Of a DNA stretch of 64,000 bases, positions 8,289 through 16,947 are shown in pieces. Position numbers and translations under genes: made by a program. Numbering within the stretch: the stretch's first letter is position 1; every line of letters starts with the position of its first letter. The stretch spans positions 2,852,001 to 2,916,000 of the forward strand of contig NZ_RBKS01000001.1 in the NCBI RefSeq assembly GCF_003634555.1, given 5' to 3'. The notes under the pieces were generated by a model. That model saw only the letters and a list, made by a program, of their open reading frames with translations. It had not been told where the DNA came from and did not search any database. The DNA comes from Frondihabitans australicus. GTDB taxonomy: Bacteria; Actinomycetota; Actinomycetes; Actinomycetales; Microbacteriaceae.

Positions 8289-10127
8289 GTGTCAGACACC
8301 CTCACCACCACCCCCGAGATCGACGAGACCGAGGGCACCACCTTCGCCTCGCTCGGCGTCCCGGCCCCCATCGTCAAGGCGCTCGCCGCCGACGGCAAGA
8401 CCACCGCGTTCCCGATCCAGGTCGACACGCTCCCCGACACCCTGAACGGCCGCGACGTCCTCGGCCGCGGAAAGACCGGCTCGGGCAAGACCCTCGCCTT
8501 CTCGATCCCCATGGCCGCGCGCCTCGGCGGCACCCTCGCCGGCGGCAAGCGCCGCCCGGGTCGCCCGCTCGGCCTCGTGCTCGCCCCGACTCGTGAGCTC
8601 GCCACGCAGATCGACGCCGTCCTGGCGCCGATGGCGGCCGCGTACGGCATGAACACCACCACGATCTTCGGCGGCGTCTCGCAGAACCGCCAGGTCCAGG
8701 CGCTCAAGCAGGGCGTCGACATCGTCGTCGCCTGCCCGGGCCGCCTCGAGGACCTCATGAAGCAGGGCTTCGTGAAGCTCGACGCCGTCGAGATCACCGT
8801 GCTCGACGAGGCCGACCACATGGCCGACCTGGGCTTCCTGCCCGGTGTCACGCGCATCCTGAAGTCGACGCCCGAGAACGGCCAGTGCCTGCTCTTCAGC
8901 GCCACGCTCGACAACGGCGTGGACAAGCTGGTCAAGCAGTTCCTCCACAACGAGGTGCTCCACTCGGTCGACGAGGCGAACTCACCCGTCGCGAAGATGA
9001 CCCACCACGTGTTCGAGACCGAGTCGGTCGAGACGAAGAAGGCCCTCATCACCGCCCTCGCGTCGGGCAAGGGCCGCCGGATCCTGTTCATGCGCACCAA
9101 GCACCACGCGAAGAAGCTCGCGAAGCAGCTCACCGAGTCGGGCATCCCCGCCGTCGACCTGCACGGCAACCTCTCGCAGCCGCAGCGCGACCGCAACCTC
9201 GCGGCCTTCTCGGCCGGCGAGGCCCGCGTGCTCGTCGCGACCGACGTCGCCGCCCGCGGCGTGCACGTCGACGACATCGAGCTCGTGATCCACGTCGACC
9301 CGCCGACCGAGCACAAGGCGTACCTGCACCGCTCGGGCCGCACCGCTCGCGCCGGCGCCGAAGGCGACGTCGTCACCCTCGTCATCCCGTCGCAGAAGCG
9401 CGACGTGGCCCAGATGATGAAGAAGGCCGCGATCACCGCGACCGTCACCCCGGTCACGCCCGACTCGCCCGAGGTGAAGGCGCTCGTCGGCGAGAAGGCC
9501 GCCTACGTCAAGCCGGCGCCGAAGTCCGAGCGTCAGCAGCAGCAGGGCGGCGGCCGGTCGACCGGCGCGAACGCCCAGCGCAAGCGCGCAGCACGGCAGA
9601 ACCCCGATGGCACGCCGATCGCCCGCAAGGACCGCTCCGGCCGTCCCGCCGTCGCTCAGGGCGCAGGAGCCGACGGCTCGCCCCGCCGCGGAGGCAACGG
9701 CTCCGGTCGCGGCCAGTCCGCCGGCGCACGCGGCGGTCGCGGCGGCCAGGGTGGCAACCCCCGTGGTGGCGCCGACCGCAGCCGTTCGCAGGCTCCCCGC
9801 ACCGGCAGCACCACGTTCTACTCGACCGAGTCGGGCGCCTCGTCGTCGGCTCCGGTGCGCGACAGCGCCCCGGTCCGCGACGAGCGTCGGCCCCGCCGCG
9901 CCCAGTCGGACGGCGGCTCGAGCCGCACCAACCAGGCCCGCAACGAGCAGGCGGAGTTCGCCGCGCAGTTCGAGGGCGGCAACGGCGGCGGTCAGCGCGA
10001 CGGTGGCAGCGGCGGGCGCGGCGGCAACCGCCGTGCGTCGTCCGGCGGCGGTCGCCCCGGCTCGCTGAAGGTCGGCTCGCTCGTCCGCGGCAGCGCGCCG
10101 CGCAACGGCGGCGGTCGCGGCCGCTAG
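8289..10127 (+). CDS. DEAD/DEAH-box ATP-dependent RNA helicase with RGG-rich tail
   Basis: 612 aa from GTG 8289. Q motif (FASLGVP...FPIQ) near residues 19-45, Walker A GRGKTGSGKT at 60-69, DEAD at 173-176, SAT (FSATLD), and the second RecA domain with VATDVAARGVHVDD and HRSGRTARAG. Residues about 410-612 are a low-complexity basic tail with QQQQ, many RGG/GGR repeats and a final GGGRGR, a typical RNA-binding extension. It should unwind structured RNA in ribosome assembly or mRNA turnover. Several actinobacterial paralogues share this shape, so no gene symbol is assigned. A strong terminator follows. Confidence 0.93.
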   Translation: MSDTLTTTPEIDETEGTTFASLGVPAPIVKALAADGKTTAFPIQVDTLPDTLNGRDVLGRGKTGSGKTLAFSIPMAARLGGTLAGGKRRPGRPLGLVLAPTRELATQIDAVLAPMAAAYGMNTTTIFGGVSQNRQVQALKQGVDIVVACPGRLEDLMKQGFVKLDAVEITVLDEADHMADLGFLPGVTRILKSTPENGQCLLFSATLDNGVDKLVKQFLHNEVLHSVDEANSPVAKMTHHVFETESVETKKALITALASGKGRRILFMRTKHHAKKLAKQLTESGIPAVDLHGNLSQPQRDRNLAAFSAGEARVLVATDVAARGVHVDDIELVIHVDPPTEHKAYLHRSGRTARAGAEGDVVTLVIPSQKRDVAQMMKKAAITATVTPVTPDSPEVKALVGEKAAYVKPAPKSERQQQQGGGRSTGANAQRKRAARQNPDGTPIARKDRSGRPAVAQGAGADGSPRRGGNGSGRGQSAGARGGRGGQGGNPRGGADRSRSQAPRTGSTTFYSTESGASSSAPVRDSAPVRDERRPRRAQSDGGSSRTNQARNEQAEFAAQFEGGNGGGQRDGGSGGRGGNRRASSGGGRPGSLKVGSLVRGSAPRNGGGRGR

Positions 10128-10146
10128 GCCCTTCGCGCACGCTGCG

Positions 10147-10208
10147 AACCGCCGTTCGGCGAATGAACCTGCCCTAGCGGCGGTTCGTTCGCCGGGCGGC
10201 GGTTTTCT
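10147..10208 (+). terminator. Strong rho-independent terminator of the helicase gene
   Basis: Arms 10147-10169 and 10182-10204 pair in three blocks (AACCGCC/GGCGGTT, CGGCGAA/TTCGCCG, GAACC/GGTTC) around a 12-nt loop and are followed by GGTTTTCT. It lies 20 bp after the stop codon. Confidence 0.85.
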
Positions 10209-10257
10209 GTGAGCACACAGCGGGGCGGCGTGCAGTGGGGCGGCGTGCGAGCGGCGA

Positions 10258-11007
10258 CTACCCGAGCGCCGCGAGACTCGGGTGCGCCGCGACGGCGTCG
10301 AGCCCGTGCGTCGCGAACACCGTCATCACGGCGGCGATCGCGGTGTCGGGCCCCGAGAGCCGCAGCGGCGGCACCCCGGTGAACTCGCACACGAGCACGC
10401 CCTCGGCGATCTCGGGGTAGACGGCCGTCATCGCCGCGTAGTGGAAACTCACCCACTGGCCGTGCACCAGGCACAGGAGCCGCCGATTCGTCACCAGGAA
10501 CTCGCACCTCGCCAGCTCACGCCACTGCGTGGCCGACGCCGCAGCGGCGTCCGCCCGGCGCTTCGCGTTGGTCAGCCCGGCGACCGCCATCCCGGCCAGG
10601 ATGAACGCCGGCGACCCGAAGTAGAACCCCGACGCCGGCTTGAACCCGACCTCGGCCCCGTAGAACCGCTCGTAGTCGACCTCGAGCCGGTAGAAGAACA
10701 CCTCGCCGGGCTCGGGCACGACGGCCCACGGCGTGAGGGTGGGCGGCACTCGCCGCGCCAGGAGCAGGCCTCGGAGGCGCTGGGCTTCGGCGAAGGAGCC
10801 GGTCGCCGCTCCTGCGCCCTGGCTCGCCACCGCGGTCGACGACACGACCGGCGTCGCGACGAACTCGCCGCCGTCGACCGTCTGCCGCACCGGAGCGGGA
10901 GCCGGGGCGGTAGGGGCGTCGACCGGGGCCTTCTTCGCCGGGCGCGCAAGACGGCGCACGCCGACCACGAGCAGGGCGACGACGGCGATGCCGATCAGCA
11001 GCTCCAT
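10258..11007 (-). CDS. Membrane-anchored hypothetical protein
   Basis: 249 aa from ATG 11007. Residues 1-16 (MELLIGIAVVALLVVG) form an N-terminal membrane anchor followed by RRLARPAKK and a Pro/Ala linker. The remaining cytoplasmic part contains GEVFFYRLEVDYERFYG, a second hydrophobic stretch (SPAFILAGMAVAGL) and CEFLVTNRRLLCLVHGQW, similar in flavour to PH-like domains. No enzymatic motif is recognised. A CGCAGGAGC-type motif lies in the linker. Confidence 0.65.
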   Translation of the reverse strand: MELLIGIAVVALLVVGVRRLARPAKKAPVDAPTAPAPAPVRQTVDGGEFVATPVVSSTAVASQGAGAATGSFAEAQRLRGLLLARRVPPTLTPWAVVPEPGEVFFYRLEVDYERFYGAEVGFKPASGFYFGSPAFILAGMAVAGLTNAKRRADAAAASATQWRELARCEFLVTNRRLLCLVHGQWVSFHYAAMTAVYPEIAEGVLVCEFTGVPPLRLSGPDTAIAAVMTVFATHGLDAVAAHPSLAALG

Positions 11008-11092
11008 GCTCGGGCCCTTCTGCCGTGTGCACCGGTCGGCGCGACCGTCACACTGTAACCCGCGCGACGCCCTCGCGAGGAGGCCGCCCTCC

Positions 11093-11542
11093 TCAGGCGG
11101 TGGCGACGGGCCAGACGTAGTCGAGGGTCGCAGGATCCGAGGCGAAGACATCGCGGTACAGCTCGGGCGCCTTCTGCAGGAGCTTCGAGCGATGCGACAG
11201 GTGAACGTCCTCCCGCCCCAGCCAGGGCGGCATCTCGTACGAGTGTCGGTCGAAGGCGCGCGCGTCGCCCGGCGACTCGTCGAGGACGGCGCGGGTCTTG
11301 ACGAGGCAGGTGTCCTGGAAGCCGCGCCTGGCCCACTCGGCGCAGATGGCCTCCTGGTACTCCATGAGCGCCGGACGGTAGCCGCGCCACATCGCCGTGA
11401 CCGGATGGTGCTGCCAGCCGTAGCCGGGCACCGTGAGGGCCTTCATCACCTGCAGCGTCTCGACGCGCTGCTTGCCGAGCCGCCGATCGTCGAGCACGCG
11501 AGCGGACGCGTCGAAGTCGGCGTACGGGAGGAAGGTCTGCAC
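11093..11542 (-). CDS. MSMEG_6728-like protein (pyrimidine-dimer DNA glycosylase-like fold)
   Basis: 149 aa from GTG 11542. It begins MQTFLPYADFDASARVLDDRRLGKQRVE, the hallmark of the MSMEG_6728/DUF1722-like group related to T4 endonuclease V-type proteins; HPVTAMWRGY and a C-terminal LLQKAPELYRDVFA segment fit the same family. Biochemical role unproven. TTAGGT lies 6 nt before the GTG, so the start appears leaderless. Confidence 0.75.
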   Translation of the reverse strand: MQTFLPYADFDASARVLDDRRLGKQRVETLQVMKALTVPGYGWQHHPVTAMWRGYRPALMEYQEAICAEWARRGFQDTCLVKTRAVLDESPGDARAFDRHSYEMPPWLGREDVHLSHRSKLLQKAPELYRDVFASDPATLDYVWPVATA

Positions 11543-11634
11543 GCCCCCACCTAACCCCCTCGCCCCGCCCTGTCCCCCGCCCGTCCCGCTGCCCCGCCCG
11601 CTCCCCCTCCCCGCCCATCCCCCGCCCTTTCCCC

Positions 11635-11697
11635 GCCGAGTGGCAAAAGAGTGCTGATGCAGCCGGACCGACATCAGCACTTTCTTGCCACTCGGCG
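11635..11697. repeat. Dispersed inverted repeat, family 1, copy 1
   Basis: 63-bp hairpin-forming element in the spacer between 11542 and 11773. Arms CGCCGAGTGGCAA and GTGCTGATG pair with CATCAGCAC and TTGCCACTCGGCG around a loop of about 11 nt. Related copies are at 13222, 14621, 16948 and 30268, all intergenic. Confidence 0.85.
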
Positions 11698-11771
11698 TAT
11701 GGGCGGGGCGGGGCGGGGCGGGAGCCGGCGGGGCGGGAGCGGGCGGGGTGGGGCCGGCGGGCGGGGGACGG
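11698..11771 (+). repeat. G-rich low-complexity tract
   Basis: A run of GGCGGGGCGGGGC/GGGAGC repeats with many G3-4 tracts, plausible G-quadruplex material on the plus strand. The opposite strand is C-rich from 11580 to 11634 as well. It lies just past the 3' end of the VOC gene. Confidence 0.6.
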
Positions 11772-11772
11772 G

Positions 11773-12216
11773 TCAGTCGGGCTGGACGAAGATGCAGAAG
11801 GGGTGGCCGGAGGGGTCGGCGAAGACGTAGAGCGCCTCGTCGGGATCGTCGCTCTGGTCGCTGATGATCTCGGCTCCGAGCGAGACTGCCCGGTCGCGAT
11901 GCCGCTCGAGGTCGGCGAACGTCGGCACGGAGGTGTCGAGGTGCATCATCTGCGGCGGGTTGCCGTCGGGCCACACCGGCCGGGGCAGGTCGACCACGAG
12001 CTGAAAGGCCAGCACGCGCGTGCCGTTCTCGTCGTCGAGCCCGACCCAGTCGATCGGCTGGCCGGCTTCGACCTGGGCCTTCTCGTACGAGCCGCCCGGC
12101 TCGTCGCCCGGCGACCAGTTCAGGCCGAGCAGCTGCCGGTAGAAGTCCGCCAGGCCCCGCGGGTCTGCGGTGTCGATGGCGGTCTGCCGGATCCGAGGAA
12201 ACTGTGCGTCGCTCAT
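11773..12216 (-). CDS. VOC-family (glyoxalase/bleomycin-resistance-like) protein
   Basis: 147 aa, a standard length for a double beta-alpha-beta-beta-beta VOC protein. RQTAIDTADPRGLADFYRQLLG at the N-terminus and VFADPSGHPFCIFVQ at the C-terminus are typical, with a His in PQMMHLDTSV in the middle. Substrate unknown; such proteins act as small-molecule-binding or isomerase enzymes. TACTGT lies 8 nt before the ATG. Divergent from the oxidoreductase at 12266 with 49 bp between start codons. Confidence 0.85.
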   Translation of the reverse strand: MSDAQFPRIRQTAIDTADPRGLADFYRQLLGLNWSPGDEPGGSYEKAQVEAGQPIDWVGLDDENGTRVLAFQLVVDLPRPVWPDGNPPQMMHLDTSVPTFADLERHRDRAVSLGAEIISDQSDDPDEALYVFADPSGHPFCIFVQPD

Positions 12217-12265
12217 GCCCCGCCACAGTAGCCGCCCGGCCCGCCGCAGGCGCTAGCGTCGAACC

Positions 12266-13192
12266 ATGCGTGTGATCGGTGTGAACGAGTTCGGCGGCCC
12301 TGACGTCCTGCAGATCGTGGAGAAGCCGGAGCCGCATGCCGGCCCGGGCGAGGTGCGCATCGCCGTGACGGCCGTCGCCGTCAGCCCGACCGACACGATG
12401 AGCCGCGCGGGCCAGGGCGCGCCGATGGCCGGGCCGCCCTACGTCGTCGGCATGGATGCGGCCGGTGTCGTCGACGAGGTCGGCGAGGGCTCGCCGTTCG
12501 CGGTCGGCGACGAGGTGATGGCCATCACGATTCCCGCGGGCGAGCACGGCGGCGCGTACGCGTCGTTCGTCGTGGGCCCGTGGCAGTCGATGAGCAGGAT
12601 CCCGACCGGGTCGTCCCTCGAGGAGGCCTCCACCCTCCCGATGAACGGCCTCACCGCCGTCCAGGCGCTCGAGAAGCTGGCGCTGCCGGCGGGCGCCACG
12701 ATCGCGGTGACGGGCGCGGCGGGTGCCCTCGGCGGCTATGTCGTACAGCTGGCGAAGGCGGCGGGGCTGACGGTGATCGCCGACTCTTCACCGAGCGACG
12801 AGGCGCTGGTCGCGGGCTTCGGGGCGGACGTCGTCGTGGGGCGTGGGGACGACGTGGCGACCCGGATCCTGCAGGCCGCCCCTGAGGGTGTCGACGCGGT
12901 CGTCGACACGGCGCTGCAGATGTCGCAGGTGACGTCGGCGGTGAAGCCGGGCGGGGCGTTCGTGTCGTTCCGCGGGTGGGAGGGCGACGGGACGCCCGGG
13001 GTCCGCTTCCTCACCGTGCGGGTCGCCGAGGAGTACCGCTCGCACGAGAAGCTCGACGCGCTGCGGCAGGCGGCGTCCGACGGCGTCGTGACGCTGCGGG
13101 TCGCCGGGGTGCTGCCCGCCGCCGAGGCCGCTGAGGCGCACCGGCGCCTGGAGGCCGGCGGCTCGCGCGGCCGCTTCGTGCTCACCTTCTAG
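12266..13192 (+). CDS. NADP-dependent medium-chain oxidoreductase (quinone reductase-like)
   Basis: 308 aa. N-terminal GroES-like domain (MRVIGVNEFGGPDVLQIVE) and a Rossmann domain with GAAGALGGYVVQLAKAAG (about residues 150-170). The zinc-binding residues of classical alcohol dehydrogenases are absent, placing it in the quinone/crotonyl reductase branch. Expected to reduce quinones or enones with NADPH. TAGCGT (12254-12259) precedes the ATG by 6 nt (leaderless). A paralogue is at 19117. Confidence 0.88.
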   Translation: MRVIGVNEFGGPDVLQIVEKPEPHAGPGEVRIAVTAVAVSPTDTMSRAGQGAPMAGPPYVVGMDAAGVVDEVGEGSPFAVGDEVMAITIPAGEHGGAYASFVVGPWQSMSRIPTGSSLEEASTLPMNGLTAVQALEKLALPAGATIAVTGAAGALGGYVVQLAKAAGLTVIADSSPSDEALVAGFGADVVVGRGDDVATRILQAAPEGVDAVVDTALQMSQVTSAVKPGGAFVSFRGWEGDGTPGVRFLTVRVAEEYRSHEKLDALRQAASDGVVTLRVAGVLPAAEAAEAHRRLEAGGSRGRFVLTF

Positions 13193-13221
13193 CGCCGCGC
13201 TCGCGGCCCGAGCGGGAGGCC

Positions 13222-13284
13222 CGCCGAGTGGCAGAAGAGCGCGGATGCCGAGCCCGTTTCATCCGCACTCTTCTGCCACTCGCG
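13222..13284. repeat. Dispersed inverted repeat, family 1, copy 2
   Basis: Same element as at 11635. Left arm CGCCGAGTGGCAGAAGAG plus GCGGATG, right arm CATCCGC plus CTCTTCTGCCACTCGCG. Note the compensated change (GCTGATG/CATCAGC elsewhere, GCGGATG/CATCCGC here), which points to conserved pairing. Confidence 0.85.
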
Positions 13285-13346
13285 CACGAGGCGAACTCCG
13301 TCGCGAGAGGGATGACGCTCAGCGGGCGCGACCGCAGACTGGGCGC

Positions 13347-13814
13347 ATGAGATGGGGGCGAAAGCACGCCGTGGTGGCGGGTGCGCTCACGCTGGCGGTG
13401 GGCGCCTTTGCGGGAGCGACCCTTCACGCGGCTCCGGCGAGCGCCAGTCTGCCGTCGGCGAGCGCCTCGCCGCAGCAGGTGCTGCGGGTCTACCTGAAGG
13501 CGGCGAAGGCGCACGACTGCGCGACGACCGAGGCGCTTACGGTTGACAGCCCCGACCAGCGCAGCATGGCCTGGTGCGGCGGCGGCACCTTCTCGCTCTT
13601 CAGCAATCACCCCGATCTACTCTCGTACGGCCACATCGGCAAAGACAGCGAGGTCTCGCCCGACGAGGCCGGAGGCGACGGCGAGGACTGCATCCCCGTC
13701 GACATCACCGAGACGAACATGTCGGGCGCCGAGCCCGGGTCGATGCCCGGCTGGCAGTTCTGCTTCGTGAAGACGGCCGCCGGGTGGAGGCTCGGCGACG
13801 AGGGCTATGGCTGA
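13347..13814 (+). CDS. Secreted hypothetical protein
   Basis: 155 aa from ATG 13347. Signal peptide with basic start (MRWGRKH), hydrophobic core and probable cleavage after APASA (about residue 32). The mature region (QQVLRVYLKAAKAHDCATTEAL) resembles the DUF4878/lumazine-binding-like NTF2 folds seen in small secreted actinobacterial proteins, and has four Cys that could form two disulfides. CAGACT lies 6 nt before the ATG. Followed by a lipoprotein gene on the same strand. Confidence 0.7.
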   Translation: MRWGRKHAVVAGALTLAVGAFAGATLHAAPASASLPSASASPQQVLRVYLKAAKAHDCATTEALTVDSPDQRSMAWCGGGTFSLFSNHPDLLSYGHIGKDSEVSPDEAGGDGEDCIPVDITETNMSGAEPGSMPGWQFCFVKTAAGWRLGDEGYG

Positions 13815-13893
13815 TCCCGCGCCCGGAACCCGAAGGGAACCTTTTCGCGCGAGCGGACATCATGGTGAGACCGGTCACGATCAGGGGAGATCC

Positions 13894-14598
13894 ATGAGAG
13901 TCTCGCGCCGACACGCATTTCGAGCAGCAGGAGCCGGCCTGGCCCTGCTGGCAGGGCTCGCCCTGGCCGGCTGCTCCTCCGGCGACGGCACGTCGGGCAC
14001 GTCGCCGTCCGAGTCCGCGAGCCCCTCCGCGTCGGCGTCCGACACGGTCGCGCCGGTGGTCACGCCGAGCGAGACGCCGACACCCGAGATCGATCTCGCC
14101 AGCCCGACCACGTGGAAGGTGACCTTCGCCGGAGTCGGACCCCTCGACCTCGGGGCGTCGCGCTCGGGCGAGAGCGCGGTCATGGCGCACGCATACACGG
14201 TGCCGAACCCGAGCACGACGTGCCCCGCGGTGTTCTACTCGCCGACACACGGCGGACCGACGCTGATCGTCTCGCAGGAGTCGAAGACGGCCGACACGGT
14301 GAGCGTCGTCTCGGTCGGCGACGGCCGCGACGCCTCGTCTCTCTCCGCGACCGAGCGCGCCGCCTCGCCGGCGACCGTGGCGGGCATCCGAGTGGGATCG
14401 ACCGAGGCCGCGGTCAAGGCCGCTTACCCGGGCGTCACGGGGCGCACCGACCTCGCGCCCAACACGACCGTCTTCGCCGTCGCCGGCACGGGCGACGATG
14501 CCGGGCGCTTCATCGACATCGGCGTCGGCACCGACGGCCTCGTGTCGACGCTGACCGTCTTCACGAGCGCGACGCCCCCGTCGGAGTACTGCGGCTGA
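13894..14598 (+). CDS. Lipoprotein, function unknown
   Basis: 234 aa from ATG 13894, supported by AGGGGAGA at 3-nt spacing. Signal peptide ends in lipobox LAGC at about residue 25-28, followed by a Ser/Thr/Pro linker and an extracellular domain with one Cys pair (STTCPAVFY and EYCG at the very end). A repeated GIRVGSTEAAVKAAYPG segment is common in secreted actinobacterial proteins and may be a short helical unit. The stop TGA is embedded in a GATCCTGCGCCC motif (14597-14608). Confidence 0.75.
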   Translation: MRVSRRHAFRAAGAGLALLAGLALAGCSSGDGTSGTSPSESASPSASASDTVAPVVTPSETPTPEIDLASPTTWKVTFAGVGPLDLGASRSGESAVMAHAYTVPNPSTTCPAVFYSPTHGGPTLIVSQESKTADTVSVVSVGDGRDASSLSATERAASPATVAGIRVGSTEAAVKAAYPGVTGRTDLAPNTTVFAVAGTGDDAGRFIDIGVGTDGLVSTLTVFTSATPPSEYCG

Positions 14599-14620
14599 TC
14601 CTGCGCCCCGCTCTCGGCCC

Positions 14621-14680
14621 GCCGAGTGGCAGGAAAGTGCTGATGCCGAGCCGCGCGCGTCCGCACTTTTCTGCCCCTCG
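14621..14680. repeat. Dispersed inverted repeat, family 1, copy 3
   Basis: GCCGAGTGGCAGGAAAGTGC with a degenerate right arm (CGCACTTTTCTGCCCCTCG). It lies between convergent genes ending at 14598 and 14692, where it could act as a bidirectional terminator. Confidence 0.8.
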
Positions 14681-14691
14681 CACCGCGGGCG

Positions 14692-15018
14692 TCAGGGCTC
14701 GGGGTGCTCCGCGGCGCGCTTGAGCAGCAGGAGCTGGCGATCCCAGTGCTCGGACGCACGCGCGAGCGCCTCTGCCGCCGCACGGAGCGGCGCAGTGTCG
14801 ACCGCGTAGACGACCTCCCGCCCCTCGCGGGCACCCCGCACGAGACGCGCGGACTCGAGCACGGCCAGATGCTTCATGGTGCCCTGCCGGGAGATCGGCA
14901 GCTCGCGCGCGAGCGCCGAGGCGCTGGCCGGCGCCCGCCCGAGGACGTCGAGGATCCCCTGACGCGTCTCGTCGGCGAGCGCGGCCAGCACCCGGGTGTC
15001 GTCGGCGGTGATCGTCAC
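14692..15018 (-). CDS. ArsR-family winged-helix transcriptional regulator
   Basis: 108 aa from GTG 15018. Classic ArsR layout: DDTRVLAALADETRQGILDVLG, then the recognition helix region SALARELPISRQGTMKHLAVLE and the beta-wing LVRGAREGREVVYAVD. No metal-binding ELCVCDL motif, so it belongs to the non-metal group usually paired with an SRPBCC (AHSA1-like) partner. It overlaps the upstream SRPBCC gene by 4 nt (GTGA), hence one operon. A perfect inverted repeat at the operon start (15452-15469) is the likely autoregulatory operator. Confidence 0.9.
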   Translation of the reverse strand: MTITADDTRVLAALADETRQGILDVLGRAPASASALARELPISRQGTMKHLAVLESARLVRGAREGREVVYAVDTAPLRAAAEALARASEHWDRQLLLLKRAAEHPEP

Positions 15019-15452
15019 GCGTGTTCGCCCGTACGAGCGGCGTCGGCCGCGTCGGCGAGCGCGCCCAGCTCGATCCTCCAGCCCTCGACGTTGCCGCTGT
15101 ACGTCTTCTCGTACTGCTCGGGCGTCAGGGCTGCGAAGCCGGATTCGACGACGGCTACGGTGACGCCACCTGACGACGATGCGAGCGTGAACTCGATCGT
15201 GGTGGGCGACGAGCCCGGGCCGCCCGGACTCCAGCGGAACACGGCGCGCTCCGGCTCGGCGAGCTCGACCACGGTGACGGCGATGTCGCCGTGGTGTTCG
15301 TTGTGGACGACCCACTCGCCGTCGGCGACGCGCTCGGCGGCGCCCTCGGCGTAGGTGCCGTCGTTGACCCACCAGCCGGGCTGGGACACGAGGCCCCAGA
15401 CGCGGTCGAGGGGTGCGGCGATCTCGATCTCCGATTCGATGCTGTCTCTCAT
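15015..15452 (-). CDS. SRPBCC (AHSA1-like) ligand-binding protein, partner of ArsR regulator
   Basis: 145 aa from ATG 15452 (MRDSIESEIEIAAPLDRVWGL). The first strand/helix, the WVVHNEHHGDIAVTV strands and the long C-terminal helix (QYEKTYSGNVEGWRIELGAL) are those of the AHSA1/START-like fold. SRPBCC-ArsR pairs are frequent in actinobacteria, where the SRPBCC protein is thought to bind a hydrophobic ligand or act as a stress protein. An alternative GTG at 15470 would put the operator inside the coding region and is less likely. Confidence 0.85.
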   Translation of the reverse strand: MRDSIESEIEIAAPLDRVWGLVSQPGWWVNDGTYAEGAAERVADGEWVVHNEHHGDIAVTVVELAEPERAVFRWSPGGPGSSPTTIEFTLASSSGGVTVAVVESGFAALTPEQYEKTYSGNVEGWRIELGALADAADAARTGEHA

Positions 15453-15479
15453 GCAACCCAATGGTTGCACTAGGTTGCA
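15452..15479. promoter_or_regulatory. Operator of the SRPBCC-ArsR operon
   Basis: TGCAACC (15452-15458), a 4-bp spacer, then GGTTGCA (15463-15469): perfect 7-bp inverted repeat. A third half site, GGTTGCA, follows at 15473-15479. The array covers the start codon and the likely -10 region (TAGTGC on the minus strand), where a bound ArsR dimer would block transcription. Confidence 0.75.
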
Positions 15480-15510
15480 CGAAGCGCAAGAGCTCGATCA
15501 GAAACCGGCG

Positions 15511-16920
15511 TCAGTGCCCCGAGATGCGGTCGGCGAGCGCCGCGAAGGGCGACGTGCGCGAGGACGCGCCCTGCGACTCCTGCCGGTCGGCCAGCCGGTA
15601 CGACCCGTAGATGAGGTTGACGCCGAGCCACCGCAGCGGCTCCGGCTCCCACTGATGCGCCCGATGGCCGACCCAGGGCATGCGCAGGAGCTCGGTGTCG
15701 CCGCCCTCTCCCCGAGCCCGCCGCACCAGGTCCGCCAGCGTCCGCCCGGCGAGGTTCGTCGTGGTGACCCCCGTGCCGACGTAGCCGCCCGCCCAGCCGA
15801 CCCCCGAGGACGCATCGAGCCCGACCGTGGCGCGCCAGTCGCGCGGCACCCCGAGCACTCCCGACCACGCGTGATCGATCGCGGCGCCCGCGGCGGCCGG
15901 GAACATGTCGGCGAGGATCCCGGTGAGCTCGGCGATCGTCGACGCCCTGGTCGTGCCGTCGGTGTCGACGCGCGATCCGTAGCGGTAGGGCACGCCGCGG
16001 CCACCGAGGGCGATGCGGTCGTCGGCGGTGCGCTGCGCGTACATGTACACGTGCGCCATGTCTCCGACGACGTCGCGGTGCTGCCAGCCGAGGTCGTCCC
16101 AGACCGCGGCGGGCAGGGGTTCGGTGGCGATCATCGACGAGTTGAGGGGCAGCCACTCGCGGTGCGACTGGGACATCGTCGCGGTGAAGCCCTCGGTGGC
16201 GCGGATCACGTGGCGCGCGGTGACCGTGCCGCGCTCGGTGACGGCGCGGGGGTCGCGACCGCCGGGCACACCGGGCTCGATCGCGGTGACGGTCGTGCCC
16301 TCGTGGATCGTCACGCCGAGCGCCTCCACGACGCGGGCGAGACCCTGCACGAGCTTGGCGGGCTGGATCCGGGCGGCGTGAGGGTGATGCAACCCCGCGA
16401 GCGTCCCTCTGATCCGGAGCCGCTCATCCGTCTCGCCGGCGCTCAGGAGCCGCGTGCCCGCCTCGGGGAACTCGGCCTCGCTCGCCGCGAACGCCTCGAG
16501 CCGGGCACGGGCGGCGGGGGTGCGGGCGACCGTCAGCTCGCCGCCCTTGACGAGGTCGGCGTCGATGCCCTCCTCGGCGCAGACGTGGGCCACCTCGTCG
16601 ACGGCCTCGTTCATGAGCTCCTGGAACCGGCCGACCGTCGTGCGGCCGTGCGAGGCGAGGTAGCTCTCGCGGCCGCCGGTGATGCTGTTCGTGAGCCAGC
16701 CGCCGTTGCGACCGGAGGCTCCGTAGCCGGCGAAGCGCCGCTCGAGCAGCACGATCTCGAGCGACGGGTCGGCCTTCGTGAGGGCGTAGGCCGTCCAGAG
16801 GCCGGTGTATCCCGCTCCGACGATCGCGACGTCGGCCTGCCTGTCTCCGTCGAGCGCCGGCCGCAGGCTCGGCAGCCCCGTCTCGCGATACCAGAACGAG
16901 ACGTCTCCGTTGACTGTCAC
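15511..16920 (-). CDS. FAD-dependent amine/amino-acid oxidoreductase (DAO family)
   Basis: 469 aa from GTG 16920, chosen for its GAGGAGA Shine-Dalgarno. FAD-binding motif DVAIVGAGYTGLWTAYAL near residue 30, then LLERRFAGYGASGRNGGW, the flavin-contacting segment of the gamma-glutamylputrescine oxidase (PuuB)-like group, and a C-terminal GYVGTGVTTTNLAGRTLADL segment. Expected to oxidise a secondary or primary amine with release of hydrogen peroxide. Substrate is not deducible; no polyamine-pathway genes are next to it. Confidence 0.85.
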   Translation of the reverse strand: MTVNGDVSFWYRETGLPSLRPALDGDRQADVAIVGAGYTGLWTAYALTKADPSLEIVLLERRFAGYGASGRNGGWLTNSITGGRESYLASHGRTTVGRFQELMNEAVDEVAHVCAEEGIDADLVKGGELTVARTPAARARLEAFAASEAEFPEAGTRLLSAGETDERLRIRGTLAGLHHPHAARIQPAKLVQGLARVVEALGVTIHEGTTVTAIEPGVPGGRDPRAVTERGTVTARHVIRATEGFTATMSQSHREWLPLNSSMIATEPLPAAVWDDLGWQHRDVVGDMAHVYMYAQRTADDRIALGGRGVPYRYGSRVDTDGTTRASTIAELTGILADMFPAAAGAAIDHAWSGVLGVPRDWRATVGLDASSGVGWAGGYVGTGVTTTNLAGRTLADLVRRARGEGGDTELLRMPWVGHRAHQWEPEPLRWLGVNLIYGSYRLADRQESQGASSRTSPFAALADRISGH

Positions 16921-16947
16921 GCGCGTCTCCTCGTTCTCTCCAGCCGT

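Noticed and set aside
10232-10257. Second terminator after the helicase
   Set aside because: Only loose GGGGCGGCGTGC repeats, no stem or T run.
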